This document shows, in pieces, positions 16,515 through 26,100 of a stretch of DNA of 64,000 nt. The DNA is from JANMDU01 sp031418715 (lineage in GTDB: Bacteria; Pseudomonadota; Gammaproteobacteria; Burkholderiales; Burkholderiaceae_C): assembly GCA_031418715.1 (NCBI GenBank), contig JANOJL010000031.1:62001-126000 (forward strand). The letters are read 5' to 3'. A program made the translations under genes and the position numbers. The notes under the pieces were generated by a model that saw only the letters and a list, made by a program, of their open reading frames with translations, was not told the DNA's origin and searched no databases. Within the stretch, counting starts at the first letter, position 1, and every line of letters starts with the position of its first letter.

Positions 16515-18110
16515 TTACAAACTATCCAAATCAGACAACATCTCTTTAGCGCGCGAGCGCACAGCAGAGCGCTCCTCATCCGTCATCCGCTGCAAGTTTT
16601 TCACCATGAGAGCAGTACGCGGATTACCACTGAATTCCTTCTCGTGCACATCCAAGAAATTCCAATACAAAGTCGTCATGGGGCAAGCATCTTTGCCGGA
16701 GCGCTCTTCAGGTGAATATTTGCAGCCTTGGCAATAATTGCTCATGCGCTTCACATACGCGCCGCTGGCCACATAGGGCTTGCTGGTGAAGCGTCCGCCA
16801 TTAGCGAAAAGCGCCATGCCTGCGACGTTGGGCAGCTCTACCCACTCCACGGCATCCACATACACCGCCAAATACCAATCGCACAGGGCTTGCGGTTTGA
16901 TTTGTGCTGTGACGCCAAACATGCCCGTAATCATCAGGCGCTGGATATGGTGGGAATAGCCGTTTTGTAGTGTTTGACCAATGCTGTTTTTCATGCAGTT
17001 CATCTTTGTATCGCCTGTCCAATACCATTTGGGCAGCGCATTTTGATGGCCGTAGAAATTGTCTGTTTTTAGCTTGGGCATATCTAGGAAATACACACCA
17101 CGCATGAATTCGCGCCAGCCCAGAATTTGCCGGATAAATCCCTCGGCGCTGGGTAGATCGACTTTGCCCTCCTGGTAGCATTTCTCAGCCGCTTGAATCA
17201 CTTCTAGCGGATTGAGCAGCTTTAAATTGATCGACGAGGAGAGCAGCGAATGCCAGCCGAAATCAAGGTTTGTCCACATGGCATCTTGATGCGGGCCAAA
17301 AGAAGGCAGGCGCAGCTTGATGAAATCATCAAGCGCTTGCAGCGCTTGGGCTCTCGTTACAGGCCAGTTGAATGTGTCTAAAGCGCCGGGGTGATCAGTA
17401 AATTCTTTATTCACCATTTTGATCACGTCTTTCGTGATGCCATCCAATGGATACTGACGCGGCGTGGGCACACCTTGCGGGCCACTCTTACCAAAGCTCT
17501 TGCGATTTTCTGCATCAAAATTCCATTGATCGAGGATGGGCTTCTTGCCATCCATCAAAATGTTGTGGCGCTGGCGCATCTGGCGGTAGAAAAATTCCAT
17601 ACGCAGCGTTTTGCTGCTGCCCGCCCATTTGCGAAATTCTGCGAGGGAGCACAGGAAATGTGTGTCATCTAGCCATTTGAGTGAGATTTTCAAGCCTTTT
17701 GGGCTGTTCCCCGTTATATTCTGTGCGCGATTAGCTATCGAATTCATAGCATTGTCTAGCTGCTGACGCACGCGCCAATCACCCGGTTCTATGCCGATCA
17801 CGGCTTGCGGGTTGAGCTGTTCAATCGCTGAAAGCAAACCAGCAGCCAGCGTGGCGTCGCCTTCTGCCTCCAGCTTGCGATACATCACAGCCCAGCCGCG
17901 CTCCTGCAAGCTCTGTGAAAAATGCCGCATCGCAGAGAGGAAAAGCGCGGTGCGGATTTTGTGAGACCACACATGCTTGGATTCTTCCAATGCTTCGATC
18001 ATCAGCACCGCATCTTGCTCGGGATCGAAGCCTTCAAAGGCAGAGGATTGATGATCAAGCTGATCACCCAAGATCAGGATGAGATGGCGCAGGGGGCTGG
18101 GGAAGTTCAT
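16515..18110 (-). CDS. FeS-type bacterial cryptochrome/photolyase (PhrB-like)
   Basis: A 531-residue flavoprotein of the FeS-BCP (CryPro) group, whose PhrB member repairs (6-4) photoproducts with light. It starts MNFPSPLRHLILILGDQLDH, the group's N-terminal lumazine/Rossmann domain. Cys372, Cys460, Cys463 and Cys476 have exactly the spacings (88, 3, 13) that I recall for the four [4Fe-4S] ligands of Agrobacterium PhrB. FAD-domain motifs such as GFIRQILGWREFMRG and NGYSHHIQRLM are present. Residues about 120-134 are encoded by a copy of the 42-bp repeat, giving an unusual loop (NAMNSIANRAQNITGN). The ATG at 18110 is chosen over open codons upstream. Confidence 0.92.
   Translation of the reverse strand: MNFPSPLRHLILILGDQLDHQSSAFEGFDPEQDAVLMIEALEESKHVWSHKIRTALFLSAMRHFSQSLQERGWAVMYRKLEAEGDATLAAGLLSAIEQLNPQAVIGIEPGDWRVRQQLDNAMNSIANRAQNITGNSPKGLKISLKWLDDTHFLCSLAEFRKWAGSSKTLRMEFFYRQMRQRHNILMDGKKPILDQWNFDAENRKSFGKSGPQGVPTPRQYPLDGITKDVIKMVNKEFTDHPGALDTFNWPVTRAQALQALDDFIKLRLPSFGPHQDAMWTNLDFGWHSLLSSSINLKLLNPLEVIQAAEKCYQEGKVDLPSAEGFIRQILGWREFMRGVYFLDMPKLKTDNFYGHQNALPKWYWTGDTKMNCMKNSIGQTLQNGYSHHIQRLMITGMFGVTAQIKPQALCDWYLAVYVDAVEWVELPNVAGMALFANGGRFTSKPYVASGAYVKRMSNYCQGCKYSPEERSGKDACPMTTLYWNFLDVHEKEFSGNPRTALMVKNLQRMTDEERSAVRSRAKEMLSDLDSL
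17709..17754 (+). repeat. 42-bp dispersed repeat, copy 3 (inside photolyase gene)
   Basis: The sequence begins CCCCGTTATATTCTGTGCGC and ends GCTATCGAATTCATAGCATT, matching the repeat consensus over its length. It lies antisense to the host gene and is read through in frame. Confidence 0.75.
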
Positions 18111-18173
18111 GCGTTGATTGTGAGCAATTCGCAAAGCCACAGTAGAGTAGCAGGGCATGCTACATTGCCCAGC

Positions 18174-18656
18174 ATGCAAGAGAGCCTAGCGATTCGTGAA
18201 CCCGTCACCGCCTACATTGCCTTGGGTGCCAACCTAGGTGATACGCAAGAGACTGTACGCTTGGCGATGGCATCGATCGTTCAGTTGCCCGGCGTTGAAT
18301 TGATCAGCGCATCATCGCTTTATCGCACAGTGCCGATTGAAAGCTCAGGGCCAGATTACATCAATGCAGTGGTGAAAGTATCGACGACTTGGTCGTCGTA
18401 TTCATTGCTTGGTTTGCTGCAAAAATTAGAGCAATTCGCTGGCAGAGAACGACCGTATCAAAATGCGCCGCGGACATTAGATTTGGATATCGTGCTCTAC
18501 GGCAGCGCACAGATTGAAAGCGATGTGCTCACCGTGCCGCATCCGCGCATGTGGCAGCGCGCCTTTGTGCTCGTTCCGCTGCGAGAAATTGCGCCGCAGC
18601 TTGTGAGTGATACCCAATGGCTAGCAGTGAGTGATCAGCATATTGAAAAACTTTGA
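18174..18656 (+). CDS. folK: 2-amino-4-hydroxy-6-hydroxymethyldihydropteridine pyrophosphokinase
   Basis: A 160-residue HPPK that transfers pyrophosphate from ATP to the pterin in folate synthesis. The signature motifs are YIALGANLGD (about residues 14-23), SSLYRTVPI, the catalytic RTLDLDIVLYG (about 103-113), and HPRMWQRAFVLVPL. It is divergent from the photolyase gene, with 63 bases between the start codons. No good ribosome-binding site precedes the ATG at 18174, but the family N-terminus fits. Confidence 0.95.
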   Translation: MQESLAIREPVTAYIALGANLGDTQETVRLAMASIVQLPGVELISASSLYRTVPIESSGPDYINAVVKVSTTWSSYSLLGLLQKLEQFAGRERPYQNAPRTLDLDIVLYGSAQIESDVLTVPHPRMWQRAFVLVPLREIAPQLVSDTQWLAVSDQHIEKL

Positions 18657-18677
18657 GCAGTTTTCTATGACCATGGT

Positions 18678-19505
18678 TCATGGCAAGACGCGCTGAATGA
18701 ATCCATCGATGGCTTGCGCGGCTGCCGTTTCTTTGCCGCGCCATTGCGCATCGGCGCCTGCGATTTTGATTTGTGCAGACCCATCTGTTGCAAGCTTGAT
18801 CAATCCGGCGCGTCGCCATGCTGAGGAGACGGTGACGGGGATGTCTTGCTCGCCATACAAGTCAAGAATCGGAAAGGGATAGTTGCGTATGGCCCACGAA
18901 TAATTGCCGGTGAGTGAGATGCAAACCCAGGCTTGGTAAGGCGAATATTTCGCATCGATATTACTTTTCATTAGTTCATCGAAATACACATTGGCCATCC
19001 AAGCGCCCATGGTGTGGCTGGCGAGCACGACGCGCGTATGGCCTTGCTGGCGCAACCAAACTGCGGCGCTTTGCAGCCGGGCGCTGGCTTCGGGAAACTG
19101 CTTGGGGAAGTAATCATCAAGCTGAGCTTCCTTGGCTGCGATCGGCATTTGAATGGCCAGTGTTGTGTAGCCCAGATCATTCAAGCGCTGGCGCAGCTGG
19201 CCGGTGATGCCTTCGTCTGGATGCGTACCCACGCCATGAGCGAGCACGATGGCTGGGCGTTGAGCTTGGCCTTTGGCGTGCAAAGCCATGAAGGCAGGTA
19301 AATCTTTGCTGCCAGAGGCTGCTGGATGCGCAATCTGCACCATGTCGCCCACCAGTAGCTGCGCTGCGATGTCTTGCGAAAAGCGCTTTTCGCGCGCGTA
19401 GTCGCTGTGTTGCGCATGAGTAGGCGTGTGAGCGAGGCAAAGCCAAGCGATGGTGATCGAAGTGGAGATCGAGATGGCGCGGGTAATGAGGCGTGATGTC
19501 AACAT
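18678..19505 (-). CDS. Exported DUF3530-type alpha/beta-hydrolase-fold protein
   Basis: A 275-residue protein with a signal peptide (hydrophobic residues about 8-25, cleavage near AHTPTHAQ). The alpha/beta hydrolase fold is suggested by VLAHGVGTHPDEG (oxyanion region) and DLYGEQDIPVT (acid region). The expected nucleophile elbow reads ASHTMGAW: the usual G-x-S-x-G serine position is taken by threonine. That may mean loss of hydrolase activity or a non-standard nucleophile. The overall pattern matches the DUF3530 family, whose function is unknown. It converges on folK with 21 bases between the stops. Confidence 0.7.
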   Translation of the reverse strand: MLTSRLITRAISISTSITIAWLCLAHTPTHAQHSDYAREKRFSQDIAAQLLVGDMVQIAHPAASGSKDLPAFMALHAKGQAQRPAIVLAHGVGTHPDEGITGQLRQRLNDLGYTTLAIQMPIAAKEAQLDDYFPKQFPEASARLQSAAVWLRQQGHTRVVLASHTMGAWMANVYFDELMKSNIDAKYSPYQAWVCISLTGNYSWAIRNYPFPILDLYGEQDIPVTVSSAWRRAGLIKLATDGSAQIKIAGADAQWRGKETAAAQAIDGFIQRVLP

Positions 19506-19643
19506 CGTAGAGAGTATGAGGCCACTAATGTTTTTTTGCCAGCCGGTGACGCGATCAGGAGTTCACAGCAGCCGCTAGGTGCAATGTGGCGCTGCATGCG
19601 CTTGGTGTCTATCAAAGCGGCTTGTACGCTGAGATCGGTTGGG

Positions 19644-20528
19644 TTAGGGTGCGGGCTTCTGGGGCATGAATTTCAATACACCTGTGGAGAGCGCTGTGCC
19701 CAAAACAATGATCGCGCCGCAGATGATCATGGTGAGGGTGATTTTTTCGTTCAGAAGAATGGCACCATAGGCTACGCCGAACACGGGGATCAGGAAAGTC
19801 ACGGCCACAGCACGCGCGGGGCCGGCACGTTCGATGATGCGGAAATAGAGCACGTAAGCCACTGCTGTGCAGAAGAAAGCTAGCAAGACAATCGCGCCCC
19901 AAGCTTGCAGGCCGGGCATTTGCGCAGGTAAGGTCATCAAGCCGGGAATGCACAGCAAGAGCGTTGCGCCAATTTGGCTGCCTGTGGCGCTGGCCAGCGG
20001 GGGCACGCCGGTGAGGTATTTTTTGGTGAAACTGGCGGCAACACCGTAGCACAGGGTAGCCAGCAGACAAGCGATCACCGCCAAGCCTGGAGAAGCAGCG
20101 CCGTCTTTGAAAGTGGCTTTGTCCCAGGAGAGTGCGGCCACACCTGCGAAGCCAATCGCCAAGCCCAGAATCCGTAAGCCAGCAGGCTTGTCACGCAGCC
20201 AAACCCAAGCCACGAGTGCGCCCCAAAGCGGCACGGTGGCATTCAGGATGGAGCTCAAGCCGGTGGAGATATGCAGCACAGCGAACGAGAAGAGGGCAAA
20301 TGGAATGCCGCTGTTGAGCATGCCCACGAACAGGATGGGCTTGAGGTTTTTCTTCAAGGCATCTAGCTGCCCACGCCAGATCAGCAGAGGCAATAAGAAT
20401 GCACTGGCGAGCAGCACGCGCAGAAAGGCGGTGAGGAAAGGGCCGAAATCTGCAGCGCCAAGCTTCATGAGCAGGAAGGATGCGCCCCAGATGGCGGCTA
20501 GGAGGATGAATTCGATGGCTATTGGCAT
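19644..20528 (-). CDS. EamA-family (drug/metabolite transporter) permease
   Basis: A 294-residue membrane protein with ten predicted helices in two homologous EamA halves. The first starts IEFILLAAIWGASFLLMKL, and the second includes LLAFFCTAVAYVLYFRIIERAGPA followed by FLIPVFGVAYGAILLNEKI. These are signatures of the 10-TMS DMT transporters, which usually export amino acids or metabolites. The ATG at 20528 (MPIAIEF) is chosen because the family begins about there; upstream in-frame codons run into the inverted repeat region. The substrate is unknown. Confidence 0.88.
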   Translation of the reverse strand: MPIAIEFILLAAIWGASFLLMKLGAADFGPFLTAFLRVLLASAFLLPLLIWRGQLDALKKNLKPILFVGMLNSGIPFALFSFAVLHISTGLSSILNATVPLWGALVAWVWLRDKPAGLRILGLAIGFAGVAALSWDKATFKDGAASPGLAVIACLLATLCYGVAASFTKKYLTGVPPLASATGSQIGATLLLCIPGLMTLPAQMPGLQAWGAIVLLAFFCTAVAYVLYFRIIERAGPARAVAVTFLIPVFGVAYGAILLNEKITLTMIICGAIIVLGTALSTGVLKFMPQKPAP

Positions 20529-20570
20529 GGTGATGTTTGAAGAGCAGATAAATACCGCTGATACCGTTAA

Positions 20571-20786
20571 TACCGGACGCAGAAGACGCAAAGGTTACGC
20601 AGAAGACGCAAAAAAGACAAAAAGACAAAAAGACAAAAGAAAAGCGATGGAAGAGGGAGGAGAATTTGATTTGAAAAGTACCACGTGAAACCAACATGAA
20701 TGATGCTGCTTTTCGAAGCATTGATGCACTGCATCGGTATTTTTGATATTCCTTCTGCGTAACTTTTGCGTCTTCTGCGTCCGGAA
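20571..20786. repeat. Long inverted repeat of the CGCAGAAGACGC type, copy B
   Basis: The left arm (20573-20605) starts CCGGACGCAGAAGACGCAAA and the right arm (20752-20784) ends TTTTGCGTCTTCTGCGTCCGG-like sequence, so the arms pair over about 32 bp. The spacer contains a short AGACAAAA tandem (20612-20642) and a palindrome-poor stretch of about 100 bp. ATACCG also recurs three times just before the left arm (20551-20575). It lies between ogt and the EamA gene. Confidence 0.85.
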
Positions 20787-20800
20787 GTTTGAATCAGGCC

Positions 20801-21322
20801 TCAAATAAGCAAACCCTCCAACCGAAGCAAAGCCACCTTGCGATCTAATCCGCCTGCATAGCCAGTCAGAGAGCCATTCGCCCCGAGCACGCGGTGGCAG
20901 GGCACGAGGATACCAATCGGGTTGCGGCCAACGGCTGCGCCCACAGCGCGTACAGCAGCAGGCTTGCCGATTTGTGCCGCCAGCGCGCCGTAGCTTGTTG
21001 ATCCGCCCATCGGGATGCGCAGCAAGCCATGCCAGACGCTTTGCTGAAAAGCTGTGCCTTGGTTGAGATCGAGCGGAAGCGCCGTGCCAAATTGGAAATC
21101 TTGCGCTTTCATCTGGCCAGAGAAGTAGCGCGTGAGCTGCTCGATGGCGGCATGCATATAGCGATGCTGGCCGTGTTGCCAGCGCTGCGTGTTGCTGAAA
21201 TCTGGCAAGTGCTTCTGCTCACCAAACCACAGGCCGCTCAAGCCTTGATCGGATGCAGACAGCCATAGCTCGCCCAAAGGAGAGGGGAAACTGTGCAGGA
21301 GGTGTGGTTTCTGTGTGGACAT
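20801..21322 (-). CDS. ogt: Methylated-DNA-[protein]-cysteine S-methyltransferase
   Basis: A 173-residue suicide enzyme that transfers alkyl groups from O6-alkylguanine to its own cysteine. The active site PCHRVLGANGSLTGYAGG is complete, and the helix-turn-helix RAVGAAVGRNPIGILV precedes it. There is no Ada-type regulatory domain; that domain is instead on the adjacent Ada/AlkA fusion. The gene starts 84 bases after the alkA stop on the same strand, with a repeat copy between them. Together they form an alkylation-repair pair. The name ogt rather than ada follows from the single-domain form. Confidence 0.93.
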   Translation of the reverse strand: MSTQKPHLLHSFPSPLGELWLSASDQGLSGLWFGEQKHLPDFSNTQRWQHGQHRYMHAAIEQLTRYFSGQMKAQDFQFGTALPLDLNQGTAFQQSVWHGLLRIPMGGSTSYGALAAQIGKPAAVRAVGAAVGRNPIGILVPCHRVLGANGSLTGYAGGLDRKVALLRLEGLLI

Positions 21323-21345
21323 GATTTTAAGTGTTTTGAGGCTCT

Positions 21346-21390
21346 ACCCGTTATAAAAACTGTGCAGTTTGCTATCAAAATAATAGTAAA
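21346..21390 (+). repeat. 42-bp dispersed repeat, copy 4 (between ogt and alkA)
   Basis: It starts ACCCGTTATAAAAACTGTGC and ends GCTATCAAAATAATAGTAAA, and is nearly identical in its second half to the copy at 34640. Confidence 0.85.
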
Positions 21391-21405
21391 TGGCAATCCA
21401 TGAAT

Positions 21406-22968
21406 TCATCTTGCAAGCCCAGCCCAGATTCGGAAAACTGCATAGCTGCGCCAAGGTCGCCAAGCTTGAGATGCAGCTTCAGCCAATCGCGCGCGCTTGA
21501 CTGGGCTGAGCTCATGGCGCAGATCAAGCGCGTTGTGCAATGCGATATCTCCCGCTGGAAACGCATCGGGCCAGCGCAGGGCGCGCATGGCGATGTATTG
21601 CGCCGTCCAGTCGCCAATGCCGGGCAAGGTTTTGAGCTGCTCGATGACTTGCAGCGGCTGTGGTGGTGAGTTGAGGTTCAATGCACCGCTGGCCACTTCG
21701 CGCGAGAGCGCAATCAAAGCCGCCTGGCGCTGCTTGACGATGCCTAGCTCGCCCAAGCTCGCAGGCGAAGCTTGCGCGAGCGCGGCAGGCGAGGGGAAGC
21801 AGCGGGTGATTTGCGGCCAAGGCGTTTGAATCTGTTCTCCGAAGGTTTGCAACACACGCTGTGCGAAGGTGCGCCCTGCGGCCACGGTCACTTGCTGGCC
21901 AAGAATCGCTCGAACTGCGATTTCAAAACCATCCAAACTCCCCGGCACACGCATGCCTTCGCCATCTTTAAATTTGTTGCCGAGCGCAGCTTCAATGGCA
22001 GCAGGATCGGCATCGAGATCAAATGCCGCACGCAGCCGCGCGGTGATAAGCGGCAGCGCGGGCGCGAGGCTGTCGCTCATGCGCACACGCAGGCTGTTTT
22101 TTTCCAGATCGGGCGTGGCTTGCAACCAGCCGCGCAGCGTTTGCCCAGCGTGTGTGATACACAAGCTACGGATCATGCCGGGGGCGTCATTTTTTAAGGA
22201 AAAAGGGCCGCTCCCCGTTATAGAACGTGCGCAAGGTGCTATCCATTCCATAGTATCGAGTTGACGCTGCTGCCAGAACGCATAAAGCGTTTGCGCGTTG
22301 TAAGGGGGACGAAAACCGAGTTGTATTTGGAAGCTGGCTTGCGAACTGTCGCTCATCGAAGTTGGCGTCGCATCCGTTGCACCTTGTTTGCGCAGCCGCG
22401 TGGGCGGCATGCCGTAATGCTGAGAGAAAGCAGCGTTGAAGCGACGCAAGCTGCCAAAGCCGCTAGAGAAAGCCACCTCTTGAATAGGGAGCCGCGTGTC
22501 AGTGAGCAATTGCTTGGCCGAGAGCAATCGCCGTGTTTGCAAGAGCTGCAAAGGGCTCACGCCCAGATGCGCTTCCATGATGCGGCGCAAATGCCTCTCG
22601 CTCACGCCCAGCTTGGCGGCAATCTGCGACATCGAAGCATCGACTCCGCTCGTTGCAGCATCTGTGAGCAATCTCGCAGCCTGCGAAGCGAGCATGCGCG
22701 AGGCATCTTCAACAGACCAAACAGGCTCATGCAGCATCGGCGCAAGCTCCGGCCTACAACGCAAACAAGGTCGAAACCCAGCACCCTCAGCCTGCGCTGC
22801 ATGCGTAAAGAAGCGGCAATTCTCCCGCTTCGGCGCTTTCACGCGGCAGACCGGGCGGCAGTAAATCCCAGTAGAAGTCACCGCCGTATAAAACTGCCCA
22901 TCAAAGCGCGCATCGCGGCTTTTGAGGGCGAGATAGCAAGCGTCGTCGTTGATGTGGGCGGTGGACAT
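21406..22968 (-). CDS. alkA: Ada-AlkA fusion: DNA-3-methyladenine glycosylase with Ada regulatory domain
   Basis: A 520-residue fusion. Residues 1-75 are the Ada zinc domain with Cys37, Cys41, Cys68 and Cys71, spaced as in E. coli Ada and suited to accept methyl from phosphotriesters. An AraC-type helix-turn-helix domain follows (about 85-195). The remainder is AlkA: LGFRPPYNAQTLYAFW, then the HhH-GPD motif LPGIGDWTAQYIAMRAL and the catalytic aspartate in PAGDIALHNAL. It should sense alkylation, activate repair genes and excise alkylated bases. Residues about 238-252 are encoded by a copy of the 42-bp repeat, where the AlkA N-terminal subdomain normally differs. Confidence 0.92.
   Translation of the reverse strand: MSTAHINDDACYLALKSRDARFDGQFYTAVTSTGIYCRPVCRVKAPKRENCRFFTHAAQAEGAGFRPCLRCRPELAPMLHEPVWSVEDASRMLASQAARLLTDAATSGVDASMSQIAAKLGVSERHLRRIMEAHLGVSPLQLLQTRRLLSAKQLLTDTRLPIQEVAFSSGFGSLRRFNAAFSQHYGMPPTRLRKQGATDATPTSMSDSSQASFQIQLGFRPPYNAQTLYAFWQQRQLDTMEWIAPCARSITGSGPFSLKNDAPGMIRSLCITHAGQTLRGWLQATPDLEKNSLRVRMSDSLAPALPLITARLRAAFDLDADPAAIEAALGNKFKDGEGMRVPGSLDGFEIAVRAILGQQVTVAAGRTFAQRVLQTFGEQIQTPWPQITRCFPSPAALAQASPASLGELGIVKQRQAALIALSREVASGALNLNSPPQPLQVIEQLKTLPGIGDWTAQYIAMRALRWPDAFPAGDIALHNALDLRHELSPVKRARLAEAASQAWRPWRSYAVFRIWAGLAR
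22213..22256 (+). repeat. 42-bp dispersed repeat, copy 5 (inside alkA)
   Basis: It starts CCCCGTTATAGAACGTGCGC and ends GTGCTATCCATTCCATAGTA. It is antisense to alkA and read in frame as about 15 residues (MEWIAPCARSITG core). Confidence 0.85.
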
Positions 22969-23031
22969 GTTGGCGATGATACGCTGGGGATGTGAAATTA
23001 CTCGCCGTTTTCGGACATGTGATTGGGCATG

Positions 23032-23063
23032 AAAAAACCCTGCCAGATTTCTCTGGCAGGGTT
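23032..23063 (-). terminator. Intrinsic terminator of the tandem-module lipoprotein gene
   Basis: A perfect 12-bp stem (AACCCTGCCAGA/TCTGGCAGGGTT) with a TTTC-type loop. Read on the minus strand it lies about 50 bases after the stop and ends in a run of six T, a classical Rho-independent terminator. Confidence 0.9.
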
Positions 23064-23109
23064 ATTGATCAAAGCTTGAATTTAAAACTTCAAGCCAAGC
23101 CAGAAGTCA

Positions 23110-26100
23110 TCATGGCGCGGGGCAAGGTCCTGCGGTACAGGTTGATTTTGTGGCAATGTCGAAATTTGGAAGATCAAAATTCCTGAAAATCGCATTCGTC
23201 GCCACTCCGTTCAGGCGCTGCGAGTAGGTTTTGTTGTTCAAGATGTCTTCACTGCCTGAATAAACCGAGCCGTTATGCTCAATTAACAAGCCACGCGAAT
23301 TGCGCTGCGCATCTATACCGACCGGTCTGGCCGCAATACGAAGTACGTTTTTACCGCCTTCCGCCGTCACTGCCCATGTGCTGTCTAACACGGCGGCGCA
23401 GCCAATGGTGAAAGTCGTGGTGCTGCTCTGGTCACACATAAACCAGCGCACGCCATTGCCAGCAGTATTAAAGGCAACGCGTAATCGCTTTTGGCCTGTT
23501 GTGCCAGCAGCAGGTGTGCCATTGCTTTGATAACTGTACACGCCCAATGTGTTGCCTCCGCCTGCGGTTGCGCCGCTGTAGTTACCAGGGAAGGAGTCGC
23601 GCATGGCTGCCAAGTTGGCAAAGCTGGCGGTGCCATTGAGGACTTGACTTGTCGTGAACAACTGCGGCTCAGAGCTCAACGTCATACCGACTTGGTAACG
23701 CAGTTTGGAGCCAGCGGGGAAGATGGCGGCGTTGTATGCCACGTCTTGCGGATCATTGGGATTGTTTAAGGGGCCAGCACCGTAGTTGCTGTAGTCACGT
23801 CCGAAGTCAAAACTGCCATACAGGCGCATATCAGCAATGGTTGTCGATACGCTTTTTCCCGTTAGATCCACGTCAAACGAAGTCGCAGAGTCCGTTGAGT
23901 AACCGCAGAAGCTGCCGCCGCGTGGATTGAGGGTGAACAAGCTGATACCTACGCCATTGCTCGGGCACTGGTTGTCTGCGCCATCAGACTCTTTCCAAAC
24001 GCCATTGATGAGATACATGGTATTGCGAGCGTAAGGCTGTAGAACTCCACCGTTTGAGAAAATCATGCGTACCTCATTGGACGTACCGCCTGTTTGAGCC
24101 TGATTTAACGTAGAGTAGAAAGCGCGAAGGGTAACTGTTGGCGTACCGCTTGCGTTGACGGTGTATCGAAGATCGCGCAACCACGAACCGGTGTCTGCAA
24201 CCACGGGGGCAACTGGATCGGTGTGGCCTGTCACACCCGCGAATTGTGCGCGCAAGGCGGTCCAAGCTGTTGAGTTCATACGAACAGTCGTATCTGTAGA
24301 CAAAATATCCTTGTAGCCATAGAACACTGCACCGCCTCGCTCAACGTACACGCGGCTGTGTTTGCGCAGCGCGAGCAGCTCGGGTGGAAGAGCTGCAAAC
24401 TTGAGTACGCGGGCATCGCCTAAGGTTTCGATGGTGTAAGTGGTGTTGAGCAGGGTGCTGCTGCCGACGGCGCAATTCGTGTTTGTGTTAGGTGACGCAT
24501 TGCGGCGGCACTGGTAAATGCGCGCATTGCCACCCGTGGCACTGGTCGATTGGTAAGCAACACGGTAGTTTTTCACCGCTTGCATATTGGCCACAGTGTA
24601 GGAGGCATCTGTGAATTGACCCAAACTATCCGTGCTCACGCCACCGCCATTGCCCGGTACGACAAATGGGGTGTTGTAGTCACCGTTGTAGTTCTGAATC
24701 ATTTCATCCAAAGTGGTAGCAAATGGCCATTGTTCGAATGCAGTCGCATTGGTATTTTTGAACACGCGCACTTTATTGGCCAATTCTTGGGTTATAGGAG
24801 TAGCCACACGCGTGTTAACTTGGTAACGTAATGAGGAACCTGCTGGGAAGACGGCAGTCTGACTCAACATCAACGTTGGAGTGCCGGCCCAAGTGCTGTA
24901 GCCCTCAAGACCAGAGTTGCGAATCTTCGTGACCACGGCGCTGATGGTTTGACCCGAAATGTCTTCCACCGTGCGGCGGCTTGAATCGCGGAAGGTGCGG
25001 CAGTAGGTCGATTCACCGGGTGTGGTTGCCGTCGTATCTTTGTACACAATCGCTTCAAAGCCGTCTGATGGGCAAGCATACCAACTGCTGGTGGCCTCGT
25101 TGTAGTAGCTCAGGTTGCGCACATACGGGAAGGCTGAGGAATTGACGCGTACGTCGTTAGAGCGTTTGAAACCGTCAGGTAGCGCATCATCAGTGCCAGT
25201 AAACAAACGGTAATTCCAGCTTGTTGGGCTGGTGTAGCGGAAGTCGCGCAGTGTGACGAACGCTGTTGGTGTGGTCACTACCGCGGTATCCGTGCTGGCC
25301 GATGTGATGGCGGTGGCGATTTGCGCTTGCGTGGCGACGGTGGCCGAGGTGATGCCGGCTGTTGCGGCAAGATTGGCGGCGGTCACAGTGGCGCTAGTCG
25401 TTTGGCTGGCAATCGAGTTGGCTAAGCTGCTCAGGTTATTGACCACCACAACAGAAAGCAAAGCTTGCGTTTGATCAGCGGGCACGTTGGCTGCGGCGGC
25501 CGTTGCACCGACTTCTTGCTTGAGTGCGGTGATCACTTGCGCTATTGAGCCGGCGCGCTGCGCATCGGTATTGGTGGCACGCAGTTCGATGAAGTTATCC
25601 AGTGGGGAGATCGTCATACCCAGTTGTTGCTTGACGAGTTCGATTGCAGCAGCAGGGTCGGTCGATCCGGAGGCGAGCATGACCTCTTGAACGATGGTGG
25701 TGATGGGGCTGATGAACAGCGGTGCAGTGGTGTTGGTGTTGGCCGGTGCTTTGAGCGTGTAGGCCTGTGTCACGGGCCCCGTGTCGGCATCAATCGCGCC
25801 AACAGGCACGATGGCGATCACTGCATGCTTGCCTGCTTCTGCGGCTGGCACGGAGAGGGTATAAGAGCCATTAGCGCCTGTATCGGAAGAGACGGGTTCG
25901 CCGCTGTCGCAGCGGCCATTGTCGTTCAGGTCATAGCAGACACTTGCGCCTTGGATCAAGCCGTCGGCGACCACGCCTGACAAGCTGACAGGGCTAGCGC
26001 CGCCGCCACTGCCGCCGCTTCCGCTTCCGCCGCCGCAGGCACCAAGTATCAGTGAACCCGACAAGGCCGCGGCTAATGCCAGCAGCACGGTCGAGCGAGG

